In this document: positions 8,623-15,427 of the stretch, piece after piece
How positions within the stretch are numbered: the first letter of the stretch is position 1
Layout of the letters: each line of letters begins with the position of its first letter
NCBI GenBank assembly: GCA_902798975.1
Contig: CADBYT010000004.1
Location: 142,721-206,720, forward strand
DNA from: an uncultured Bacteroidia bacterium
Lineage (GTDB): Bacteria; Bacteroidota; Bacteroidia; Bacteroidales; UBA932
Length of the DNA stretch: 64,000 nucleotides
Reading direction: 5' to 3'
The notes under the pieces: model-generated
Databases searched by the model: none
The model's input: the letters and a program-made list of their open reading frames with translations, nothing else
What the model was told of the DNA's origin: nothing
Position numbers and translations under genes: made by a program

Positions 8623-9637
8623 TGCCTTGTTTGCTGCGCCGGAGCAGCTCCGTCGTGCTGGTATGCTTGCCGTCCGTCGTCTCTTCCCTGCGGGAATTGA
8701 GCAACGCGCGATACTCGTCCAGCGACATGTTGAAATCCATATAGTTCATCGGGTTCACGCGGTTGCCGCGGTAGACCACCTCGTAGTGGAGGTGGGGGCC
8801 CGTGGACTTGCCGGTCGAGCCGACGTTGCCGAGTTGCTCGCCCCGTTTGACCTTCATACCCACCGACACGGAGATGGCGCTGAGGTGCGCATAGCGCGTC
8901 TGGTAGCCATAGCCGTGGTCGATGACGATCTGGTTGCCGTAGCCGTTGGACTTGAATTCCGCCATCGTCACCACGCCGTCTCCGGTGGCATATACCGGCG
9001 TGCCCGTGGCCGCGGCCATGTCCTGCCCGCCATGGACTTCACCGCCGCCGAAGACGGGATCCGTCCGGTAGCCGAAGCCGCTCGAGAGATGGACCTTGTT
9101 GTGGTCGGGCAGCAGCGGCGGCACGCTCGGCACGCAGGCAAGCATGTCGCCCGCGGTGCGGGCCAGCAGGCCCACTTCGTCAAGCGACATGCCCTGGATG
9201 TAGGCGCGCTTGGTCAGCTTGTCCAGCCGCCGGACCGACCAGCCCAGCGTGGAGTTCGAGCCGAGCAGGTCGATCTCGGCGTAGCGGTTGACGCCGCCGA
9301 GGCCGGAATTCTTCACCTCGTCCGGAATCTCGCCCAGGCCATAGATGGAGCGGTACACTTCGTCGTCCCGCTGCTCGATACCCGTCAGCGTGCGGTCGTA
9401 CAGGTCCAGGCGGTTGGAGAGCACCTCCATCCGCGCCTCCCACTCGGCCACCCGGCGCTTGAGCACCGCGGTCCGCGGGAGGTCCCAGTGGAACACGGAG
9501 GTATAGAGCCAGAAGTACAGGAACACGAAGCCCGCGGCGGCCAGGGCGGCTACCGACAAACGCACGTATTTGAGGTACTTGGGGTCTTCCCGTTCCTCAT
9601 ACAGCAGCGTCTCGGGATTGAGGACGTACTTGGGCAT
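8615..9637 (-). CDS. M23 membrane-anchored peptidase
   Basis: This is a 340-residue protein starting MPKYVLNPETLLYEE. I chose this ATG because the family begins with this motif and because the promoter box lies just in front of it; an ATG 30 codons upstream would sit behind the promoter. One membrane helix (about residues 30-52) precedes a coiled coil and an M23 domain with HGGQD near residue 202 and HLHYE near residue 281. The zinc ligands are complete. It is the first gene of the M23-M23-MerR set. Confidence 0.88.
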   Translation of the reverse strand: MPKYVLNPETLLYEEREDPKYLKYVRLSVAALAAAGFVFLYFWLYTSVFHWDLPRTAVLKRRVAEWEARMEVLSNRLDLYDRTLTGIEQRDDEVYRSIYGLGEIPDEVKNSGLGGVNRYAEIDLLGSNSTLGWSVRRLDKLTKRAYIQGMSLDEVGLLARTAGDMLACVPSVPPLLPDHNKVHLSSGFGYRTDPVFGGGEVHGGQDMAAATGTPVYATGDGVVTMAEFKSNGYGNQIVIDHGYGYQTRYAHLSAISVSVGMKVKRGEQLGNVGSTGKSTGPHLHYEVVYRGNRVNPMNYMDFNMSLDEYRALLNSRREETTDGKHTSTTELLRRSKQGNG

Positions 9638-9644
9638 AGGGATG

Positions 9645-9652
9645 CAAAGATA
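9645..9652 (-). promoter_or_regulatory. Predicted -7 promoter box (TATCTTTG) for the M23 gene pair
   Basis: The minus-strand TATCTTTG ends 7 bases before the ATG at 9637. If transcription starts at the usual distance from this box, the mRNA has almost no leader. Confidence 0.65.
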
Positions 9653-9696
9653 CTCATTTTTTGCAAATTGCACCCACTCACCTAAAGAAACCTTCC

Positions 9697-9748
9697 CGTC
9701 ATGCCCGGACGTGACCTTCTCCGTCATGCCCGGCTTGACCGGGCATCT
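9697..9748. repeat. REP-type palindrome, family P4 (one full and one partial copy)
   Basis: The full copy at 9721-9748 has an 8-bp perfect stem, ATGCCCGG at 9726-9733 and CCGGGCAT at 9739-9746, with loop CTTGA. A partial copy CCGTCATGCCCGG lies just upstream at 9696-9708. The hairpin directly follows the stop codon of the TonB receptor gene and could act as its terminator or protect its mRNA end. The same family appears inside three coding regions in this window. Confidence 0.75.
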
Positions 9749-11755
9749 CTAAAATTCTATCCGGTAGCTGAAGTTCGGCATGATGGGCAGCAGGGCGATC
9801 TCTTTCCAGGACTCGGTCCGCGTGTCGAAGTACAGCATGAAGGGATTGAAGTGGTTCGTCACATTGCAGACACCGAGGTTCACCTTGTGCTCCACCCGGC
9901 CCGTCCGGAAGGAGAATTGATAGCCCAGATCCAGGCGGATGACCGTCGGCATCCGATAGTTGTTCACACCGGAATAATACTTTGCCGTCCATTCCATCCC
10001 GGGAAGCGGCATCTGATAGGTCTCCGGAGCGCCGTTCTCCCAGTTCCCGCTCTGCAGGATGAACGTGGCGCAAATACCTTTCCACTGGGCCATGACGTTC
10101 AGCACGTGCGGCCGGTCGAAGCGTGCGGGGAAGGGCAGGCCCCGGTTGGTCTCGGCGAAGTCATGCCGCGTCGTCTTCGACAGCGTATAGGCCACGCGTG
10201 CATAAAAGTCGTTTCCCTGGTACTCGTACAGGAACTCCGCGCCATAGGCCGTTCCCTTGCCAAAGTCCACCTGGTTCTCCCATGCGGCCAACGCCCCGCT
10301 GAACAGGCTCTGCGAGTATTTGTAGTAGATCAGGTTGCCCATCGCCTTGTAAAAGCCGCCCAGCGACAGGGAGTGGCCGCCGAACTTAATGGTCAGGCCC
10401 ACATTGCCCTGCAGGGCCGTCTCCGGTTTGACCTTTGCGCCGGAAGGCACCATCATGTCCAGCGACCAGCCCAGCGGCATACCCTCCAGCGTGTGGTAAT
10501 ACTGCAGCATCCGGTCCCCGGTGATTTCCATCTGCAGCCAGTCCGTCAGGTTCATCCGGGCCGACAGGCCACCTTCAACGTCGAAGCGTCCGCCGGTGGC
10601 GTCCGAGAAATTCTTAAAATAGTGCCCCCGCGCAACCGCCTTCACGGTCAGCCGGTCGGGGATGACGTAATCCGCCTGCACCCACGTCGTCGTCAGCAGC
10701 GAATTCGTATTGTTGTTCGTCTTCGCCACCTGACCCGGTGCGAACTGCGCCCAGCGCAGATTGAGTCCTTCGCTCAGCGTGAAACCGTCCGCCAACGTGT
10801 GGCGCAGGTTTCCCGCCAGGGCATACTCTCCGACAAGCGAACGCAGCGACAGGTGGTTCTTCGTGTCGTGGTAGCGCTTGTCCTGCTCCTGGCTGCTCCC
10901 GTAGCGGTTGGCCGATGCCGTTATCTCCAGCCGCATGTTGTCTTCGTAATGACGGAAGCGCACCAGCCCTACCAGGTTGTTCCAGCCCATCACCTCGTGC
11001 GAGGCGTCCGGCGTGTCGAAGGCATACCGGTCCATGCTGCCCAGCACCGAGGCTTCCAGGAAACTCCGGGCCCCCGCCTGCCAGCGGAGCTTTGCGTACA
11101 CGTCGCCCACCGTGGTGGTGAAATTATCAAGACCGTTCACCATGTCCGGAAGGGCTTTCCGCAGGGCGCGGAACTCCCAGGTCAGCGGAGAGTAGCGCAC
11201 CGAGAGGATGTAGGACAGTTTCTTCCCGAGAGGGCCTTCCGTTGCGGCACTGATAAGGAAATTGTTCAGCGCTATGCTGGTCTGCTGCGCATCCGAAGGC
11301 GTTTTCGAGACCATCCGCAGATGCGCCGCCGTGAAATTGCTGTCCCCGCCGTCGAAGCCGCCTTTGGCCAGCGACGCCCCCTCCGCCACTTCTGAAGGGA
11401 TAATGGTCGTCAGTCCCAGGATATGCGAATAACCGTAGACGGGCACGCCGTCCAGCGAGAAAAGATTGTTCCCCGAGCCGCCGCCACGCACATACATGGA
11501 CGTGGTACCGTCCGCACCTGTCGTCACGCCCGGGAGGCTCTGTGCCCAGCGGACCGCATCACCCTCTCCCATCGGGGACATCAGGACGCGAATCCCCTCA
11601 AGGCCCGTCTGCAGGCGTCCCAGGCTTACTTCGATGCGCCGCGCGTCCGTCTTCACCGCCGCCTGGAGGGTGTCGCTCCAGGCAGTGACCTCCTGCTGCG
11701 CATGGGCAAGCAAGGAGGAAAACAAGATGACCGAGAATAATATGATTCGTTTCAT
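9749..11755 (-). CDS. TonB-dependent outer-membrane receptor, short form
   Basis: This is a 668-residue outer-membrane protein with a signal peptide ending AHAQ at about residue 19, a plug domain at about 60-170 (YVRGGGSGNNLFSLDGVPVY) and a beta-barrel that ends with an aromatic residue (SYRIEF). The carboxypeptidase-D-like N-terminal domain usual in Bacteroidota receptors is missing, which explains the short length. The gene lies 13 bases after the DUF4249 gene. The pair probably imports or senses an unknown ligand; sequence does not show which. Confidence 0.87.
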   Translation of the reverse strand: MKRIILFSVILFSSLLAHAQQEVTAWSDTLQAAVKTDARRIEVSLGRLQTGLEGIRVLMSPMGEGDAVRWAQSLPGVTTGADGTTSMYVRGGGSGNNLFSLDGVPVYGYSHILGLTTIIPSEVAEGASLAKGGFDGGDSNFTAAHLRMVSKTPSDAQQTSIALNNFLISAATEGPLGKKLSYILSVRYSPLTWEFRALRKALPDMVNGLDNFTTTVGDVYAKLRWQAGARSFLEASVLGSMDRYAFDTPDASHEVMGWNNLVGLVRFRHYEDNMRLEITASANRYGSSQEQDKRYHDTKNHLSLRSLVGEYALAGNLRHTLADGFTLSEGLNLRWAQFAPGQVAKTNNNTNSLLTTTWVQADYVIPDRLTVKAVARGHYFKNFSDATGGRFDVEGGLSARMNLTDWLQMEITGDRMLQYYHTLEGMPLGWSLDMMVPSGAKVKPETALQGNVGLTIKFGGHSLSLGGFYKAMGNLIYYKYSQSLFSGALAAWENQVDFGKGTAYGAEFLYEYQGNDFYARVAYTLSKTTRHDFAETNRGLPFPARFDRPHVLNVMAQWKGICATFILQSGNWENGAPETYQMPLPGMEWTAKYYSGVNNYRMPTVIRLDLGYQFSFRTGRVEHKVNLGVCNVTNHFNPFMLYFDTRTESWKEIALLPIMPNFSYRIEF

Positions 11756-11768
11756 GACGGATTATCAA

Positions 11769-13385
11769 CTAATGATGTACCACCCCCATCTGAGGCAAGA
11801 TTACGTCCGCGACTATAGTGTCAGGCAAGGTCGCGTGAGAGACAAAACTATCAATCTCCCCGCACCGTTCCACGTCCGCCCTGTCTACCACCAGGGCCAC
11901 ACGGCTGGAAGTGAAAGGATCCTGAAGAGTACCAAGGTTACTAACCGAATCCCCCATTATGACCATCTGGAAAGCACCTTTGGGAGCCCCGCCCTCCTGG
12001 TTTTCCTCAACCTTCCAATCTATCACGAACGGAATCTTGAATCCAACAAACGCATTGTATGCCACGAGAACGGTCTTGGTGGAGAAATCCACCGGGCCAT
12101 ACTCTGCCATTCCATGATCCAGAAGTTCATCCTCGTTATCGATACGGTATAACGTTGTTCCCGAGGGTTGAAGCATTATGTTGCTTATGTTGGGGTCCAG
12201 TTTCAGTCCATACTTCCATTCCTCCGGATGCCCGGCACGAACCTCGTAAAGGAGCAGGGAGAACAGCCTGTGGCCCTGTCCGGTGAGAGCCTCGATATCG
12301 CCGGGATACAAATCAGGGATATCAATATAGCTTTCCGGAGACGGGTATCTTGCATCTTTCTCGTAAGCGGCAAAGCAGAAAGGGCCATCACCCCAGTATT
12401 GGTCATCATCCCAACGCACGCTCCGGTCCACCATCGCACCAAAAATGCCTATCGCGCCCTGGATGTTCGTATAGATGTTGTCCCGGAGGAAAATGTCCGC
12501 CAGGTCCGTAGAGCTGCCGGCCTGTCCGAACAGGAAGCTGTCGGTCAGGTACCGGTCATATTCTTCGGAGGCCGAAAAGTAATGCAATTCCGAGAAGCGC
12601 TTCTCGCTGCGGACGAAATCCTTCGGGTCTGCCAGATAATTCCGGAAGTCGCCCGAAACCAGGAAATCCGTCCGTTCGGCTTCCCGGGCAGGGAAACGAA
12701 GATAATTCCGGTGGTACGGCGCGCCTTCCAGGTCCGGATAGGCCGATGTGGAGAACCAGCAGTTCCAAAGCAGGGACGCGTCTCCGGACCAGAATGAAGC
12801 AGGAATCTCGTTGAAACTGTCCACTTCGGGAAAATCCGTGATCAAGCGCTCTGTCAGTTCTCCCTGCGATCCAGCGTCCGGATAATTGATTCCATAGAAC
12901 CATACCGGCACGGGTAAAGTGCCTGCCGAGAAAATGTAACCATGGTTTTTCCTGTACTTGGCGTCTTCCGGGAGATGTTTCCGCCACCATTCCCACCGCA
13001 CGTCGATAGCGGGCGCTTCCGGCATCGTTTGCTCTGCCCAGACGGGTTCGTGACCCGGAACGGTGACATCCAGCCGGTAGCGGTGCGTCGGGATGGCGGA
13101 ATAGGCCAACTGCCAGGAGCCGTCTGCCGAGCGGGCGAAACGACCGGCTTCCTTACCTTCCGTCAGGTCTGTCAGCACGGCTGTCGCCTCCGGCGGGTCC
13201 GGAGCCTGATCGCGCGAGGCCCCCTTCGTGTACAGCAGCTTCAATACCTGCACCGGATCGTCACTCAGCACACATGCCACCACCAGCTCAGGATCCTCCA
13301 TCGCATCCATAATGATGTCCTTGACGCAAGCGGTCGCCGCGGCCAGGCAGGCCACGGCAACCAGTAAACGGTACAGGTATCTCAT
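11769..13385 (-). CDS. DUF4249-family lipoprotein
   Basis: This is a 538-residue surface or periplasmic lipoprotein. The start MRYLYRLLVAVACLAA places a lipobox cysteine in ATAC near residue 21; an ATG at 13400 is also possible. The Ig-like N-terminal part (VVACVLSDDPVQVLKL, YRLDVTVPGHEPVWAEQTM) is typical of DUF4249, a family regularly encoded beside TonB receptors and often taken to be an accessory ligand-binding partner. Here it lies upstream of the receptor gene, whereas the reverse order is more common. Confidence 0.8.
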   Translation of the reverse strand: MRYLYRLLVAVACLAAATACVKDIIMDAMEDPELVVACVLSDDPVQVLKLLYTKGASRDQAPDPPEATAVLTDLTEGKEAGRFARSADGSWQLAYSAIPTHRYRLDVTVPGHEPVWAEQTMPEAPAIDVRWEWWRKHLPEDAKYRKNHGYIFSAGTLPVPVWFYGINYPDAGSQGELTERLITDFPEVDSFNEIPASFWSGDASLLWNCWFSTSAYPDLEGAPYHRNYLRFPAREAERTDFLVSGDFRNYLADPKDFVRSEKRFSELHYFSASEEYDRYLTDSFLFGQAGSSTDLADIFLRDNIYTNIQGAIGIFGAMVDRSVRWDDDQYWGDGPFCFAAYEKDARYPSPESYIDIPDLYPGDIEALTGQGHRLFSLLLYEVRAGHPEEWKYGLKLDPNISNIMLQPSGTTLYRIDNEDELLDHGMAEYGPVDFSTKTVLVAYNAFVGFKIPFVIDWKVEENQEGGAPKGAFQMVIMGDSVSNLGTLQDPFTSSRVALVVDRADVERCGEIDSFVSHATLPDTIVADVILPQMGVVHH

Positions 13386-13410
13386 AGCGTTACGATGCAT
13401 AGGTTTCGAA

Positions 13411-13418
13411 CAAAAGTA
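13411..13418 (-). promoter_or_regulatory. Predicted -7 promoter box (TACTTTTG) for DUF4249-TonB receptor
   Basis: The minus-strand TACTTTTG lies 25 bases before the ATG at 13385. The 267-base AT-rich gap 13386-13652 holds this box; I see no gene in the rest of the gap. Confidence 0.5.
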
Positions 13419-13652
13419 GAAAGGACACTCGAGAAAATAAAAACTCAAATCGGTTTCATATTGCTCGTGTATTTCTGCGATAAAGTTAAGTATTATTCCC
13501 GGTTTTATCTGTTTTTCGTAAAATGTAAATCTTACAAACACCCCTTGGAATATACTTATAATCAGACATTTATAAAAGTGAAAGAATTCAAAATCTTACA
13601 CGCCTCCAAAACGGCTTTTCAAGGCAGCCAAAATGACTATTCCGCCCCGGCT

Positions 13653-15377
13653 TCAGATGCTCTTTGTAAGATTTTTCTGTATAAGCGGCATGTACTCCGC
13701 TTTACCCAGGTCGCGGATACGTTTCTCCAGTCGATGGGTCTTGACGTATACATAGTTGTTGGAGATACCCAACAGTTCTGCAATCATGTCCGGCTTGAGG
13801 TCTATCAGCCAGTAGCACAGGAACTTCTCGTCCTCGGTGTGTTCCCGAATCCCCAAATCCGCTTTCAAATGCGAAACGATTCCGTCCAGATCAGCATTGA
13901 GCCTGCGTTCCAGCGCCCGGGTATCCTTTTCCAGGGCACAGACCTCCTGGAATTCTTTCCGTAAGCCATTGATGATATGCGCATCCGACGAGCGTCCATT
14001 TTGTTCCATCCACATCCAGTAGCTATATCGCCCTCCCCTTCTCAGACGATCCAGGCGCTCCCGGCCAAGCTGGAGTCGCAAATCCTCAAGACGGGAGGAG
14101 AAGTCGTCAGACATCGCTGCGGAACGGGATTCCTGTGCAGCCGCTTCCTTTTCCAGATTGGAGTACAATTCCAGTATTCTTGACTTCTCGGCCTCCAACT
14201 TGGTTTTCCGCATTTGAGCAACGCAAAGCAAAAAGATTATAAGCAGTACAAAAAGCAGAGAAAAAACAAAGCCATATAGTCTGTTCCGTTGAATTCTTTG
14301 AGACAGGAACATTTCCTGTTGGCGGTAATACTGCGCCTGGGCCCTGTCAACTGAACGAAGAATGGTATTGCGCGTAAAGGCGTCCGTCTTCTCAATAATA
14401 TCTTCTTGTAATGCGACATACTGTTCCATATCTCCCGCTTCCCGCGCAATCCGTGCTTCCCAGGGCAGCACATATAAACTATCCTTTGACGTGCGAGCCG
14501 CATTCTGTGCGGAAATAATCATTTCTCTTGCGGTTAGCTTATCTCCTTTCAGATATAGACTCCAGGCATATAATGCTTGTTGTTGTACAGAAAGCGGATA
14601 TAATTTGGCCGTTTTGTCCAAAAGAATAAGGGTGCTATCATACTGCGGTGGCGTTTTATGGATATACACCATGGCCGCGGTAAAATATGAATCCGCTAAA
14701 ACCCCTGAATTCCCTGCGGAAGCAGCTTCTACCTGAAGACTATCACACAAATTGAGACAGATATCCGAATATCCGTTGTTGTAGTAATCTTCGGCAAGCA
14801 TTAACCTGGCATACAGTACGTGTGCCGGTGCTTCTGCCTGAGAAAAGTAAACCACCGATTTTCTGGCATATTCCAACGAACGCCTATAGTCGAAACCGGA
14901 ACGGTAGATATCCGACATATTTCTTGCACACATTCCGGCGAGGAACCAATCCTCCCCTTTTTCTGCCAAGCCTAGGGCACGGGAGAAGTTCACAGCTGCT
15001 TCAGCGATATCATCCGCATCCTTTTGCTGGTCAGCAAAATAAAACCAAGCACGGGCGCGTTCTTCCATGGTTCCATGCAGCGCATACCATTCGGCTGCGG
15101 TCTCCATTTCGGCAAGGAAAGACCCGTCATCAATATAATTCTTGTCCAGCGCAACGCTTTTCAAAAGAAAGTACCGGGCCCGCAGGGCACGGGTGGTCAG
15201 GGACGTGGTGTCAACGGCCGTCAGCACCGCCAGGGCGCTGTCCGGACGCTCGTTGATGTAGGTCTCGACATCGTCCAGCACCGCCACTGTCCGCTGCCGC
15301 GGCGCAGGGCCGCAGGCCGCCAACAGCAAGGTTGCAGACAAAAAGAAAACCGCTATTTTTCCAGATAAGTGGTTCAT
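13653..15377 (-). CDS. TPR lipoprotein with transmembrane helix and cytoplasmic HTH, putative membrane-bound regulator
   Basis: This is a 574-residue protein in three parts: a lipoprotein signal with lipobox LLAAC (Cys22); about 330 residues of TPR-like helices (YFLLKSVALDKNYID, WFYFADQQKDADDI); one membrane helix at about 366-388; and a coiled coil leading to a C-terminal HTH (DMIAELLGISNNYVYVKTHR, about 535-560) like region 4 of sigma factors or LuxR-type domains. Such proteins in Bacteroidota are annotated as regulators. The start is set by the lipobox and the promoter box 4 bases upstream; an ATG 17 codons earlier lies behind that box. The lipobox could alternatively be an ordinary signal anchor. 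Confidence 0.75.
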   Translation of the reverse strand: MNHLSGKIAVFFLSATLLLAACGPAPRQRTVAVLDDVETYINERPDSALAVLTAVDTTSLTTRALRARYFLLKSVALDKNYIDDGSFLAEMETAAEWYALHGTMEERARAWFYFADQQKDADDIAEAAVNFSRALGLAEKGEDWFLAGMCARNMSDIYRSGFDYRRSLEYARKSVVYFSQAEAPAHVLYARLMLAEDYYNNGYSDICLNLCDSLQVEAASAGNSGVLADSYFTAAMVYIHKTPPQYDSTLILLDKTAKLYPLSVQQQALYAWSLYLKGDKLTAREMIISAQNAARTSKDSLYVLPWEARIAREAGDMEQYVALQEDIIEKTDAFTRNTILRSVDRAQAQYYRQQEMFLSQRIQRNRLYGFVFSLLFVLLIIFLLCVAQMRKTKLEAEKSRILELYSNLEKEAAAQESRSAAMSDDFSSRLEDLRLQLGRERLDRLRRGGRYSYWMWMEQNGRSSDAHIINGLRKEFQEVCALEKDTRALERRLNADLDGIVSHLKADLGIREHTEDEKFLCYWLIDLKPDMIAELLGISNNYVYVKTHRLEKRIRDLGKAEYMPLIQKNLTKSI

Positions 15378-15381
15378 TATC

Positions 15382-15389
15382 CAAAAATA
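15382..15389 (-). promoter_or_regulatory. Predicted -7 promoter box (TATTTTTG) for the TPR-HTH lipoprotein
   Basis: The minus-strand TATTTTTG is followed by only GATA before the ATG at 15377, predicting a leaderless or nearly leaderless mRNA. Confidence 0.6.
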
Positions 15390-15427
15390 GCGATTTGCGC
15401 CGAGAAATCCAACGGGGACGGATGGCA

